Counted from the stretch's first letter, positions 8,901-21,077 are shown. The stretch is DNA of 64,000 nucleotides from CAVVNN01 sp963838035 (GCA_963838035.1 CAWIPM010000008.1:124001-188000), one strand, 5' to 3'. Numbers and translations are program-made. Notes: generated from the sequence alone by a model not told the origin.

Positions 8901-9973
8901 TCTCCCGCCGGCTCGAGGCGATCGAGGCGGGCGGCATCGACTTCGGCCACGCCGAGGCACTCGCCCTCGCCTCACTTCTGACCGAGGGCGTCCACACCCG
9001 GCTCACCGGACAGGACACCGAGCGCGGCACCTTCTCCCACCGCCACCTCGTCCTCCACGACGAGAACACAGGCCTCGAGTACTGCCCGATGCAGAACCTC
9101 GCGGACGCCTCCGCCCCCTTCGAGCTGCACAACAGCCCTCTCTCGGAGATCGCCTGCCTCGGATTCGAGTACGGCTACTCCGCGGCAACCCCGAGCGCAC
9201 TGGTCCTCTGGGAGGCGCAGTTCGGCGACTTCGCAAACGCAGGTCAGGTGATCATCGACAGCTTCATCGTCTCCGGCGAGGCCAAGTGGGGCCAGACCAG
9301 CCGCCTCACCCTGCTGCTTCCACATGGCTACGAGGGCTCGGGGCCCGAGCACTCCAGCGCCCGCATCGAGCGCTTCCTCGCCCTCGGCGCCGAGGGCAAC
9401 ATCCGCATCGCCAACCCCAGCACCGCCGCCCAATACTTCCACCTGCTGCGCCGCCAGGCGCTGATCCGCAAGCCGCGCCCGCAGATCGTCTTCACCCCGA
9501 AGGGCCTGCTGCGGCTGGACCGTGCCGCGGCGAGCCTGGAGGACCTCACGGGCGGTGCCTTCCACCCGATCCTCGACGATCCGACGGCCGGCGAGCGGCG
9601 CGCGAAGGTCGAGCGGCTGGTGCTCTGCACCGGCAAGATCTACTTCGACATGGACGCCAGCGAGCGGCGCGAGGCGGCAGAGAAGGTCGCCATCGCCCGG
9701 GTCGAGATGCTCTACCCGTTCGCCCGTGAGAAGCTGACCGAGTTGATCGCCTCCTACCCGAACCTGAAGGAGATCGCCTGGGTACAGGAGGAGCCGCGCA
9801 ACATGGGCGCCTGGAAGGTGATGTCACGGCGCATGCCCGACGTGCTGCCGGAGGGGGTCGAGCTGACCTACATCGGCCGGCCGGGGCGCGCCAGCCCTGG
9901 CGAGGGGTACTCCGCCGCCCACGCCCGCGAGCAGGAGCGAATAGTCCTCACCGCGCTCACCCCCACAGGCTGA
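5951..9973 (+). CDS. kgd: Fused 2-oxoglutarate dehydrogenase E2-E1 with lipoyl and E3-binding domains
   Basis: TCA-cycle enzyme converting 2-oxoglutarate to succinyl-CoA, 1340 residues. Order: lipoyl domain (1-83, lipoylated Lys47 in STDKVDA); Ala/Gly/Ser linker; peripheral-subunit-binding domain (about 138-175); E2 succinyltransferase domain (about 195-432) with catalytic His403 in YDHRVIQGAESG; then E1 (about 455-1340) with thiamine-site motif AHRGRL (His647), GDASFPAQG and GHNETDEPAYTQP. Mycobacterial/corynebacterial Kgd/OdhA carry the E2 catalytic domain but lack the lipoyl and binding domains, so this protein is longer and looks self-sufficient apart from E3. The DG to QG change after the catalytic His is shared with OdhA. 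It overlaps the next gene by one base (TGATG). Confidence 0.95.
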   Translation: MAQTATVQIEMPEMGESVTEGIVLEWHVAEGDFVNEGDTVVEISTDKVDAEVPAPMSGTITKLIAQVDEEVPVGAPLAEMEPGDSGDATAEGPSGSAAGPGVGDGTSSSQAAGEAPSPTPAADKAAGTDGRAGANGGASDARATPVARRVAEATGVDLGAITGSGPGSKVTKEDVLAAGNGAPAAAAAGGEAKALRGPAAAIASAMNESRAVPTATSFRTVAVDTLDAKRKALNAVLKERGMKVSFTHLVAWAIVKAAEDWPVMARVYEERDGKPFAVEGGPVNLGIAVDVERKDGSHSLMVPAIKGAEGLGFAAFHSYYEDLITRTRESKLSPDDFQGTNISLTNPGGIGTVASVPRLMSGQSAIVATGSIAYPPEWAHASPDRIRQLGVSKVMTLTSTYDHRVIQGAESGAFLRRIEQLLQGEDGFYEAVAADLGIDPAPIASAHPVSASAPPLGTAAPSAGTGGVDEELLQAVQSATSLLKGYRTHGHLAARLDPLGSDPKGDPAIQPESLNLTPELMERIPASILGIGVPGETLLEALPRMRDAYCGTMAYQFEHISSHQQRIWLREMIETGAHRKALGDDERRRLLDRLLDVFGFERFLEKAYLGQKMFSIEGLDVVVPMLDELVTLAYRGGAEEVVFGMAHRGRLSVLAHNLGRPIEAILAEFEGDKRIEAVKAVAAIPHGGTGDVKYHYGHQGVYESSEGERISLRLYPNPSHLEFVDPVVTGGARFLQSDIDGPKLTHDAKRAVPVLLHGDASFPAQGVVAETLNLQSLKGYSTGGTIHIIQNNQVGFTTDPEEARSTPYAADIAKGFNVPIVHVNADDPEAASAAIRLAMAYRERWGRDIVIDVIGYRRFGHNETDEPAYTQPLMAAKIKAHPPVSEIYAEKLTAEGVVSTADVEQASSKRREEMSVALKDLREKMESGAYEDPTVTSTGTGELDRTASPPVDTTVPAEKLRSLNQALLEVPESFTIHRKLRRPLSRRLEAIEAGGIDFGHAEALALASLLTEGVHTRLTGQDTERGTFSHRHLVLHDENTGLEYCPMQNLADASAPFELHNSPLSEIACLGFEYGYSAATPSALVLWEAQFGDFANAGQVIIDSFIVSGEAKWGQTSRLTLLLPHGYEGSGPEHSSARIERFLALGAEGNIRIANPSTAAQYFHLLRRQALIRKPRPQIVFTPKGLLRLDRAAASLEDLTGGAFHPILDDPTAGERRAKVERLVLCTGKIYFDMDASERREAAEKVAIARVEMLYPFAREKLTELIASYPNLKEIAWVQEEPRNMGAWKVMSRRMPDVLPEGVELTYIGRPGRASPGEGYSAAHAREQERIVLTALTPTG

Positions 9974-10305
9974 TGCGAAAGCCGGTGCCGGGCCCGCTGT
10001 TCGTCTGGGTGAAGCGCCTCTCCTGGGTGGAGCTTGCGATCTTCAGCGCGCTGATCGTGTTCTGGCTCGTGCCGGGGTTCGAAACCGAGACGATGGTCTT
10101 CGGTTGGGCGCACGGCATCGGGTTCGTCGCGCTCTGCATTGTCATCTGGGTCGCCGCGGTCAGGCGCGAGGCCCCTTACACGCTTCTCGCCGCCACCCTC
10201 ACCCCGATCGGGCCGGTCGGGAGTGTGATCGGGATAGGGTTGATCGAGCGCAAGGGCTGGGGAGTTGCGGGTTACCCGCAGAGCACGGCGGATAATCCGC
10301 AATAA
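9973..10305 (+). CDS. DUF3817 integral membrane protein
   Basis: A 110-residue membrane protein with about three hydrophobic helices (residues 18-35, 45-62 and 75-92), a Trp-Ala-His-Gly turn between the first two, and a short polar tail. Length and the WAHGIGF motif match the DUF3817 family, whose function is unknown. It shares one base with the end of the 2-oxoglutarate dehydrogenase gene and is therefore co-translated; the link to central metabolism may be only positional. Its 3' end faces the aconitase gene across about 170 bases. Confidence 0.75.
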   Translation: MRKPVPGPLFVWVKRLSWVELAIFSALIVFWLVPGFETETMVFGWAHGIGFVALCIVIWVAAVRREAPYTLLAATLTPIGPVGSVIGIGLIERKGWGVAGYPQSTADNPQ

Positions 10306-10392
10306 GTGCCGGCCGGCCTTGACCACGACCGACGCAGACGGTATAGGTAGTCCCTGACTGTTCGTCTGGGCAGTCCCGCCTAGGTGGGCAGC

Positions 10393-10424
10393 CGCGTCGG
10401 CATCCCTCCCTGGCTACCGACGCG
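10393..10424. terminator. Hairpin between convergent genes
   Basis: Perfect 8-bp stem CGCGTCGG/CCGACGCG with a 16-base loop, lying between the convergent DUF3817 and aconitase genes. There is no T tract, so termination is inferred from position and structure only. The rest of 10306-10477 shows no gene. Confidence 0.45.
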
Positions 10425-10477
10425 CAGGTGCAGTGTGGGTCGCGCGGACCCCCCTGCCTCCCGCGGCCCCACTGTTC

Positions 10478-13291
<2,814 letters not shown>

Positions 13292-13297
13292 CGACCC

Positions 13298-13303
13298 ATC
13301 CTA
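13298..13303 (-). promoter_or_regulatory. -10 element TAGGAT of the aconitase gene
   Basis: TAGGAT on the minus strand, 6 bases before the aconitase ATG; no ribosome-binding sequence fits in that space, so a leaderless transcript is likely. Confidence 0.4.
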
Positions 13304-13321
13304 TGAAGACGCAGAGGCCGG

Positions 13322-13341
13322 GGACGGGCAACCACCCGTCC
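13322..13341. terminator. Hairpin downstream of the 13.3-14.1 kb SDR gene
   Basis: GGACGGG/CCCGTCC, a perfect 7-bp stem with a 6-base loop, starts 4 bases after the SDR stop codon. No T tract follows. It would separate the SDR transcript from the aconitase promoter at 13298-13303. Confidence 0.45.
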
Positions 13342-13345
13342 AGCC

Positions 13346-14149
13346 CTAACGCTTGTCGGCGGGATGGCCGTCGGCGACGGCCTGGGCGGCCTTCTGGCCG
13401 ACGGAGCCACTCTGCGCGAGGATCGAAATGCTGGGACTCGCGAGGCCGACGTGGGCAAGGGTTCGTTGAAGCAGCGGGGCCACGGTCAGCTCGACCTTGT
13501 CGTGCTCGATCGCCCTCACCACGGCCGCCCCCACCTGCTCAGGGGTGCCGGTGCCGAGGCCGGGTGGTGGCTTGGCGCCGGCGTCGGCGAACATGCCGGC
13601 CTCGCGAATGAAGCCGGGGGAGACGACCGATACGCCCACTCCCTTCGGGCCGAGGTCGGCGCGCAAGGCGAAGGCGAAGCCACGCAGGCCGAACTTGGTT
13701 GCGTTGTAGATCGAGCTGCGCGGGCTCGCGGCCTTGCCCGACAGCGAAGAGATGAAGACGAGGTGGCCGCTGCCACGCTCGACCATCGCCGGAAAGAGCG
13801 CCTGCGCCGTCAACATCGGCGCCTCGAGGTTCACCCGCAACGCCCGCTTCACCTGCTCGGGGGTGAAGTCGGCAAGCCAACCGGCCCCCGGCAGCCCTGC
13901 GTTGGCGACGAGCACGTCGACCTCGCCCGCCTCCGCGGCCAGGCTCTCCGCGGCGCCCGGCTCGGCCAGGTCCGACGGAACGATCCGGTGCCCCGCGCCC
14001 GGCAACTCGGCGGCCAGCGCCTCGAGCGCCTCCGTCCTGCGCGCGCTCAGCACCAGAGTTGCGTCGCGCACCGCCAGCGCCCTGGCGATCGCCCTGCCGA
14101 GTCCGCCGGTTGCGCCGGTCAGAAGGGCTGTGCGTCCCGCAAGGTCCAT
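13346..14149 (-). CDS. Classical short-chain dehydrogenase/reductase
   Basis: NAD(P)-dependent oxidoreductase of 267 residues with unknown substrate. Features: cofactor motif TGATGGLG near the start, VANAG, catalytic Ser in FISSLSG and YNATK (YxxxK). I start at ATG 14149 (MDLAGRTALLTG), where the family begins, rather than at an in-frame start 22 codons upstream. TAGCTT lies 10 bases before this ATG (14160-14165), supporting the choice. The C-terminal part is longer than the core fold and less conserved. Neighbours give no clue to the substrate. Confidence 0.85.
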   Translation of the reverse strand: MDLAGRTALLTGATGGLGRAIARALAVRDATLVLSARRTEALEALAAELPGAGHRIVPSDLAEPGAAESLAAEAGEVDVLVANAGLPGAGWLADFTPEQVKRALRVNLEAPMLTAQALFPAMVERGSGHLVFISSLSGKAASPRSSIYNATKFGLRGFAFALRADLGPKGVGVSVVSPGFIREAGMFADAGAKPPPGLGTGTPEQVGAAVVRAIEHDKVELTVAPLLQRTLAHVGLASPSISILAQSGSVGQKAAQAVADGHPADKR

Positions 14150-14254
14150 CCCACGCCGCAAGCTACCAGCCGATCTGCCGACAGGAATCGGGGGGCCAAA
14201 TGCGAAAGGCAACAAAATGTTTGTTTTCTATGAGCAAACGCCGGGTGGATCGTC

Positions 14255-14260
14255 TAGACT
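14255..14260 (+). promoter_or_regulatory. Candidate -10 (TAGACT) before the riboswitch
   Basis: TAGACT lies just upstream of the aptamer, so transcription starting about 7 bases later would include the whole riboswitch. No good -35 hexamer is visible at 17 bases. Confidence 0.35.
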
Positions 14261-14269
14261 GCCGCCCGT

Positions 14270-14408
14270 CCGGATAACCGAAACGCCGAATCCCGTGCGC
14301 CCAGAGGCGGCACGGGAGCGGGGGAACCACGTTTTCGGGGCTAACTCGCCGCACTCAGGCGAGGGCGCAGTCTCCTTTCGCGCCAGCCCGACAGCTAACC
14401 CCGTAGGC
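14270..14408 (+). promoter_or_regulatory. c-di-AMP riboswitch (ydaO/yuaA type)
   Basis: The 5' leader of the wall peptidase gene holds the conserved parts of the ydaO-type aptamer: CGCCGAATCC near the start, a 7-bp helix CCCGTGC/GCACGGG (14292-14316), the invariant AGCGGGGGAACCA directly after it, GGGGCTAAC, and the terminal GCCCGACAGCTAACC with CCGTAGGC (to 14408). In Actinobacteria this class commonly controls cell-wall hydrolases, and high c-di-AMP turns genes off. The AAGGAG ribosome site at 14414-14419 follows at once and sits in the loop of a short CCGA/TCGG hairpin (14408-14424), so control of translation is possible. Confidence 0.92.
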
Positions 14409-14425
14409 CGACCAAGGAGATCGGT

Positions 14426-14983
14426 TTGTTTTCACATAGGCAGAGGCTCAGGCTCGGGCTAGCCGCAGGCGGGGCGCTTCTGGCCCTCGCGCTTTCCGGG
14501 CCCGCCGGGGCGTCCGCGGCCTGCGACACCGGCGGACTCACGCCGGCCAAGATCGACATCTGCACCCCGACCGCCAAGGCAAAGCTGCTGCGCAGCGGGG
14601 AACTGATCCCGCCGCGCTCCGCCCCGCCCCGGGTGAGAGCCGTGATCGCCGCGGCCAACAGGATCCGCACCAAGCCCTACATCTGGGGCGGCGGCCACGC
14701 CCGCTGGTGGGATCGTGGCTACGACTGCTCGGGCTCGGTCAGCTTCGCCCTGCACGGCGGCGCTTTCCTCACCAGCCCGCTGCCATCCGGCCCGATGGAG
14801 CACTGGGGCCTGCGCGGCACGGGACGCTGGATCACGATCTACGCAAACGCCGGCCACGCCTACGCGGTGATCGCCGGCGTGCGCTGGGACACCTCGGGCG
14901 ACGCCAGCGGCACCGGCCCGCGCTGGCACACCGAACTGCGCGCCAACACCGGCTACATCGCCCGCCACCCCGCCGGCTACTGA
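14426..14983 (+). CDS. Secreted NlpC/P60-like peptidoglycan hydrolase
   Basis: Exported 185-residue protein with a signal peptide (to about residue 32, cleavage after GASA) and a papain-like domain near 70-180. The motif YDCSGSVSFAL has the catalytic Cys of the NlpC/P60 fold, preceded by a conserved IWGGGHA region, and GHAYAVIAG supplies the His. It should cut peptide bonds in peptidoglycan or use a related substrate in the wall. Start is TTG 14426, set by AAGGAG at 14414-14419. It is controlled by the c-di-AMP riboswitch directly upstream, a pairing typical of actinobacterial wall enzymes. A terminator follows at 15010. Confidence 0.85.
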   Translation: MFSHRQRLRLGLAAGGALLALALSGPAGASAACDTGGLTPAKIDICTPTAKAKLLRSGELIPPRSAPPRVRAVIAAANRIRTKPYIWGGGHARWWDRGYDCSGSVSFALHGGAFLTSPLPSGPMEHWGLRGTGRWITIYANAGHAYAVIAGVRWDTSGDASGTGPRWHTELRANTGYIARHPAGY

Positions 14984-15009
14984 TAGCCCGCTTTCCGGAT
15001 CTCCGTAGG

Positions 15010-15040
15010 CCACCCCGTCCAACCGGGATGGGTGGTTTTG
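15010..15040 (+). terminator. Intrinsic terminator after the wall peptidase gene
   Basis: CCACCC (15010-15015) pairs with GGGTGG (15030-15035); the inner loop has some further pairing, and TTTTG follows at 15036. It isolates the peptidase gene from the transporter operon. Confidence 0.75.
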
Positions 15041-15104
15041 TCCTTGCTTTCCTGACCCGCTCGGATAACGTCATCCTGTAGCCACTCCAACCCCTGACAT
15101 CCGC

Positions 15105-16115
15105 TTGGCTGGTCTCACCAAGCGCTACGGTGAGGTGGTCGCGGTTGCGGGAATCGACCTCGAGATCGAACAGGGGGAGTTCTTCACCCTGCTCGGCCCG
15201 TCGGGGTCGGGCAAGACGACCACGCTGCGGATGATCGCCGGCTTCGAGATCCCGAGCAGCGGCACGATCGAGCTGACCGGAAAGGACGTCAGCGGCGTCC
15301 CCCCATACGACCGCGCTGTCAACACCGTCTTCCAGGACTACGCCCTCTTCCCGCACATGACGGTCGGGCAGAACGTCGAATACGGGCTCAAGGTCGGCCG
15401 CGTCGCCAAGGGGGAGCGCGGCCGGCGCCGCGACGAGGCGCTGGAGATGGTCCGGCTTCCCGGCTACGCGAACCGCAAGCCGGCCGAGCTCTCCGGGGGC
15501 CAGCGCCAGCGCGTCGCGCTCGCCCGCGCGATCGTCAACCGCCCGCAGGTGCTGCTGCTCGACGAGCCGCTCGGCGCCCTCGACCTGAAGCTGCGCGAGC
15601 AGATGCAGGTCGAGCTGAAGTCGATCCAGGGCGACGTCGGCATCACCTTCGTCTACGTCACCCACGACCAGGACGAGGCGTTGACGATGAGCAACCGGAT
15701 CGCCGTCTTCAGCGACGGCCGGATCGAGCAGGTCAGCCCCCCGGTCGAGCTCTATGAGAGCCCCGCGACCGAGTTCGTCGCCGGCTTCGTCGGCGTCTCC
15801 AACCTGCTTGAGCGCGGCGGCGGGCGCTTCACGATCCGACCGGAGAAGATCCGTCTGGTCGACCCGGCCGCAAGCCCGAACGGCCTGCACACCGAGCGCG
15901 GCCGGATCGCCGACGTGGCCTACGTGGGCAGCGTGACCCGCTACACCGTCGACCTGGAGGCGGGCGGACAGCTTCAGGTGGTCCAGCAGAACTTGGAGAG
16001 CACTTCGCCTGACAAATGGAGTACCGCGCGGGGGACGGAGGTTCTGGTCGGATGGCGCCCCGAACACACGGTCGCCATCGGCCAATCAACTACAGAGGAG
16101 GGTGAATCATCGTGA
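15105..16115 (+). CDS. potA: Polyamine-type ABC transporter ATP-binding protein
   Basis: ATPase of a spermidine/putrescine-type importer; 336 residues. Walker A GPSGSGKTT, Q-loop FQDYALFPHM, signature LSGGQRQR, Walker B LLLDEP and switch His in THDQDEA are all intact, followed by a TOBE domain (about 235-330). TTG 15105 is the only conventional start in frame, but the frame is open to 15069 and the family-like residues DIR precede it, so a rare start such as ATC 15099 is possible. It overlaps the binding-protein gene by 4 bases (GTGA), and the four genes form one operon. The substrate class is inferred from the whole operon. Confidence 0.92.
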   Translation: MAGLTKRYGEVVAVAGIDLEIEQGEFFTLLGPSGSGKTTTLRMIAGFEIPSSGTIELTGKDVSGVPPYDRAVNTVFQDYALFPHMTVGQNVEYGLKVGRVAKGERGRRRDEALEMVRLPGYANRKPAELSGGQRQRVALARAIVNRPQVLLLDEPLGALDLKLREQMQVELKSIQGDVGITFVYVTHDQDEALTMSNRIAVFSDGRIEQVSPPVELYESPATEFVAGFVGVSNLLERGGGRFTIRPEKIRLVDPAASPNGLHTERGRIADVAYVGSVTRYTVDLEAGGQLQVVQQNLESTSPDKWSTARGTEVLVGWRPEHTVAIGQSTTEEGESS

Positions 16116-17302
16116 GAACTCAGAACGCACACCCCGCGCGAACGGCCTGGCTCGTCATCGGAGGCCTGCTTGCCTTCATGCTGCTTCTCGCCGGCTGCGG
16201 CTCGAGCAGCAACAGCAGCAGCACCGGCGAAGAACTGCAGAAGCTCGGCAAGGGGGAGGGCGCGCTGAGCCTAATCTCCTGGGCCGGATATGTCGAACCG
16301 GAATGGACCAAGCCGTTCGAACAGAAGACCGGCTGCAAGGTGAGCGACAAGGTCGCCGGCACCTCCGACGAAATGGTCCAGCTGATGCGGACCGGGCAGT
16401 ACGACGGCGTGTCCGCCTCGGGCAACGCCTCGGCCCGCCTCGTCGACGGCGGTAACGTCGCCCCCGTCAACGTCAGCCTCGTCCCCAACTACAAGACGAT
16501 ATTCAGCGATCTGAAGAACCAGCCCTACAACACCTTCAATGGGACCCACTACGGGATCCCCCACGGCCGCGGGGCGAACCTGCTGATGTGGAACGGCAAC
16601 GACGTCAAGCCTGCGCCCACCTCGTGGGACGTGATGCTCGACCCGAAGATCGCGGCGAAGTACAAGGGCAAGATCAGCGCCTACGACGACCCGATCTACA
16701 TCGCCGACGCGGCGGTCTATCTGAAGGCGCACCAGCCCAACCTGGGGATCGAAAACCCGTACGAGCTGAACGAAGAACAGTTCACCGCGGCGGTCAACCT
16801 GTTGAAGGAACAGCGTCCCTACGTCGGCGAATACTGGTCCGACGCGGCGAAGCAGATCTCAGCATTCACCAACGGTGACTCTGTGGTCGGCACCACCTGG
16901 CAGTACCAGTACTTCCTGCTCAAGGGCGAAGGCCAGCCGGTCGCGGCAAGCCCCGCCAGCCAGGGCTTCCTGCCCAAGGAGGGAGCGACGGGATGGTCGG
17001 ACACCTGGATGATCAGCTCCGAAGCCAAGCATCCCAACTGCATGTATGAGTGGATGAACTGGATCGTCTCACCGAAAGTGAACGCCGAAGTGGCCGAATT
17101 CTTCGGCGAGGCGCCGGCGCAGAGCCTGGCCTGCGAACAGACCGCGGACAAGGAATTCTGCACCAAGTACCACGCCGACGAACCGGCGTTCTGGAAGCGG
17201 GTCTACTACTGGGAGACCCCGTTGTCGGAATGCGGCAACGGCCAGAACGACTGCAAGAACTACAACGACTGGGTCCAGGCCTGGACCTCGATCAAGGGTT
17301 GA
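16112..17302 (+). CDS. potD: Polyamine-type extracellular substrate-binding lipoprotein
   Basis: Solute-binding lipoprotein of 396 residues. The signal peptide ends in the lipobox LLAGC with lipidated Cys29, then a Ser-rich spacer and a two-lobed binding domain related to PotD/PotF, with SLISWAGYVEP near the start of the fold and NMLMWN-like NLLMWNG in the middle. It captures spermidine, putrescine or a similar cation for the PotBC channel. Glu is often coded GAA here, unlike the GAG bias of neighbours. The GTG start overlaps the potA stop; the stop TGA overlaps the TTG start of potB. Confidence 0.92.
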   Translation: MRTQNAHPARTAWLVIGGLLAFMLLLAGCGSSSNSSSTGEELQKLGKGEGALSLISWAGYVEPEWTKPFEQKTGCKVSDKVAGTSDEMVQLMRTGQYDGVSASGNASARLVDGGNVAPVNVSLVPNYKTIFSDLKNQPYNTFNGTHYGIPHGRGANLLMWNGNDVKPAPTSWDVMLDPKIAAKYKGKISAYDDPIYIADAAVYLKAHQPNLGIENPYELNEEQFTAAVNLLKEQRPYVGEYWSDAAKQISAFTNGDSVVGTTWQYQYFLLKGEGQPVAASPASQGFLPKEGATGWSDTWMISSEAKHPNCMYEWMNWIVSPKVNAEVAEFFGEAPAQSLACEQTADKEFCTKYHADEPAFWKRVYYWETPLSECGNGQNDCKNYNDWVQAWTSIKG

Positions 17303-18153
17303 CCCGCCGCCTCGCCGGCTTCTTCCACGAGCGCCCCCGCCTGCAGGTGGGGGCGCTCCTGGCCGCCCCGGTCGGCTGGCTGGTCGTCGGATACCTCGGC
17401 TCGCTCGCCATCCTCCTCGTCGCCGCCTTCTGGACGGTCGATCCGCTCAGCGGCGAAGTCGTCCAGGGCTTCAGCCTCGAAAACTTCAAGACCCTCCTTG
17501 ACGAACCCGTCTACCGCGACATCGCCGTGCGCACGGTCGCGATCGCCGCGCTGGTCACCGTCACCGACGCCGTCCTCGCCTTCCCGATCGCCTTCTACAT
17601 GGCCAAGGTGGCAAGTCGTCGCGGCAAGGCGATCCTCGTCGTCGCCGTGCTGCTGCCGCTCTGGTCCAGCTACCTCGTCAAGGTCTACTCGTGGCGGACG
17701 ATGCTCTCCGCCGACGGGGTGATCAACTGGGCGCTCAGCCCGCTGGGCCTGCACGGCCCCGGCTACGGCAACACCGCCGTCTGGCTGGTGATGAGCTACC
17801 TCTGGCTGCCCTACATGATCCTCCCCATATACGCCGGGCTGGAGCGCATCCCCAACTCGCTGATCAGCGCTTCCGAGGACCTCGGCGCCTCCCCCTTCAC
17901 AACCTTCAGACGGGTGATTCTGCCGCTCGTCTTCCCGGCGGTGATCGCCGGCTCGATCTTCACCTTCTCCCTCACCCTGGGCGACTACATCACACCGCGC
18001 CTGGTCTCCAACAACCAGTTCATCGGCAACGTCGTGTACAACAACATCACCAACAATCTGCCCCTGGCCTCGGCGTTCGCGCTGGTCCCGATCGTCGTCA
18101 TGGTCGCCTACCTGATGGTCGCCCGCCGCCTCGGCGCCTTCGAGCACGTCTGA
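17299..18153 (+). CDS. potB: Polyamine-type ABC transporter permease 1
   Basis: Inner-membrane permease of 284 residues with six hydrophobic helices. The cytoplasmic EAA-type loop ASEDLGASPFTTFRRVILPL lies near residues 190-215 and contacts the ATPase. The start is taken as TTG 17299, whose TTGA overlaps the potD stop; the frame is open far upstream inside potD, but that part is only a shadow. Its stop overlaps the ATG of the next permease by one base. Together with PotC-like protein it forms the translocation pore. Confidence 0.92.
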   Translation: MTRRLAGFFHERPRLQVGALLAAPVGWLVVGYLGSLAILLVAAFWTVDPLSGEVVQGFSLENFKTLLDEPVYRDIAVRTVAIAALVTVTDAVLAFPIAFYMAKVASRRGKAILVVAVLLPLWSSYLVKVYSWRTMLSADGVINWALSPLGLHGPGYGNTAVWLVMSYLWLPYMILPIYAGLERIPNSLISASEDLGASPFTTFRRVILPLVFPAVIAGSIFTFSLTLGDYITPRLVSNNQFIGNVVYNNITNNLPLASAFALVPIVVMVAYLMVARRLGAFEHV

Positions 18154-19022
18154 TGAGGCTCGCAAGGCGCCCAACTCTGCTCCTGCGAGGCGCCGTCGCG
18201 GTCGGCCTCGCCTTCATCTACGTCCCCCTGATCGTGATCGCGATCTACGCCTTCAACTCGAGCGACGTTCTCAAATGGCCGCCGCCGGGCTTCACGCTCA
18301 GCTGGTTCCCCAAGGCGATCGAAGACCCATCCACCCGCGCGGCCTTCAAGACCTCGATCGAGGCGGGGATCGTGGCCGTCGCGATCGCGATCACGCTGGG
18401 CACCCTCGCATCGCTCGCCGTGGCCCGGCATCGATTCTTCGGCCGCGAGACGATCTCCTTCTTCGTCATCCTGCCGATCGCCCTGCCCGGCATCGTCACG
18501 GGCGTCGCCTTCAGCAACACCTTCACACAGGTGCTGGGCATCCCGCTCAGCCTCTTCACCGTGATCGTCGGCCACGCCACCTTCTGCATCGTGGTCGTCT
18601 ACAACAACGTGGTGGCGAGGCTGCGGCGCCTCTCGACCTCGTTCGAGGAGGCCTCGGCCGACCTCGGCGCCCACACCTGGCAGACGTTCCGCTACGTGAC
18701 ACTGCCCGGCCTGCGCACGGCCCTCGCCGCCGGAGCGCTGCTTGCCTTCGCCCTCTCCTTCGACGAGATCATCGTCACCAACTTCACGATCGGCGCCGGC
18801 GAAGAAACGTTGCCGATCTGGATCTTCTCCCACCTCTTCCGGCCGAGCCAGCTGCCGATCGTCAACGTCGTCGCCGTGATCGTGGTCCTGATCTCGATCG
18901 TCCCGGTCTATTTCGCCCACCGCCTCACCCGCGATGAGGGCGCGCCCGTCGCCGCGCGCGGCGGTCGCGGCACCCAGATCGAGGGGGGCGGTGTCGAGAC
19001 CCAGGCAACCGCCGTCCCGTAG
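18153..19022 (+). CDS. potC: Polyamine-type ABC transporter permease 2
   Basis: Second permease of the importer, 289 residues, six helices, with the EAA loop ASADLGAHTWQTFRYVTLPG near residues 168-190. It begins with a basic segment (MRLARRPTLLLRG) and ends in a long polar Gly/Arg-rich tail beyond the last helix, longer than usual. The ATG overlaps the potB stop (TGATG). It is the last gene of the transporter operon and is followed by two hairpins before the convergent carboxylase gene. Confidence 0.92.
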   Translation: MRLARRPTLLLRGAVAVGLAFIYVPLIVIAIYAFNSSDVLKWPPPGFTLSWFPKAIEDPSTRAAFKTSIEAGIVAVAIAITLGTLASLAVARHRFFGRETISFFVILPIALPGIVTGVAFSNTFTQVLGIPLSLFTVIVGHATFCIVVVYNNVVARLRRLSTSFEEASADLGAHTWQTFRYVTLPGLRTALAAGALLAFALSFDEIIVTNFTIGAGEETLPIWIFSHLFRPSQLPIVNVVAVIVVLISIVPVYFAHRLTRDEGAPVAARGGRGTQIEGGGVETQATAVP

Positions 19023-19036
19023 ACAAGACGTTGAAG

Positions 19037-19071
19037 CGCCAATCAGCGAGCCTCGCGATCTGATTTCGGCG
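19037..19071. terminator. First hairpin between convergent potC and carboxylase genes
   Basis: CGCC-AATCAG pairs with CTGATT-(TC)-GGCG: ten base pairs with a 2-base bulge, directly after the potC stop. No long T tract. Confidence 0.5.
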
Positions 19072-19093
19072 AGCGGCGTCGATATGGCGCGTT

Positions 19094-19131
19094 GCCGCCA
19101 CCCCCGGACGCGAAGCGGAGGAAGTGGCGGC
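19094..19131. terminator. Second hairpin, next to the carboxylase stop codon
   Basis: GCCGCCAC/GTGGCGGC, 8 bp, loop of 22 bases, ending right at the stop codon of the carboxylase gene on the minus strand. Probably terminates that transcript. Confidence 0.5.
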
Positions 19132-20700
<1,569 letters not shown>

Positions 20701-20730
20701 ATCGAAGGTGCGCGATTCTATGGAGCCGGC

Positions 20731-20955
20731 TCAGGCGCTGCCGAACGGCTGCTTCTGGGGCTGCGCCAACTCGTCGAGAAGCTTCTCCAGATCCGCCTCG
20801 TCGAGCCCGGACTCGGGCGTGGCGCGGATCGCAACCCTGGTGCCGAACCCCTTCTCGGCCATCGTTACCTCGAGCGCGCGGAGCTGCTCCTGCGCCGCGA
20901 CCAGCTCGACCAGCTCAGGTTCGGACTTCACGAGAGTCCGCGATGCCTCGATCAT
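20731..20955 (-). CDS. Small hypothetical protein upstream of pccB
   Basis: A 74-residue acidic/charged protein, predicted mostly helical at its C-terminal part, with a tail rich in Gln/Pro. Start chosen at ATG 20955 since the in-frame extension upstream lacks coding character. It ends 30 bases before pccB on the same strand, so it may be part of that operon. Its first residues (EASRTLVKSEPELVEL) recall the start of SRPBCC-fold proteins, and the GFGTRV phrase recalls the end of that fold, so it might be an internally deleted relative. It does not look like the known AccE/PccE epsilon subunits. Function unknown. Confidence 0.5.
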   Translation of the reverse strand: MIEASRTLVKSEPELVELVAAQEQLRALEVTMAEKGFGTRVAIRATPESGLDEADLEKLLDELAQPQKQPFGSA

Positions 20956-21039
20956 GGGAGCGGCTTCCACTGCCGGCTGCCCGTTCCTCCCCCGGCAAAA
21001 GCATGGGAAAGAACCTTCAGGGGGAGAATCTGGCGCCCT

Positions 21040-21077
21040 TCCGACATTGACCCACATCAGGTGTGGTCAATGTCGGA
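21040..21077. repeat. Perfect 13-bp inverted repeat over the DUF559 start codon
   Basis: TCCGACATTGACC (21040-21052) and GGTCAATGTCGGA (21065-21077) are exact inverse complements; ACA/TGT extends the stem after a one-base bulge. The right arm contains the ATG (21070-21072) of the DUF559 gene. It could be an operator for autoregulation or an mRNA hairpin that hides the start. A degraded relative lies at 62660-62697. Confidence 0.8.
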
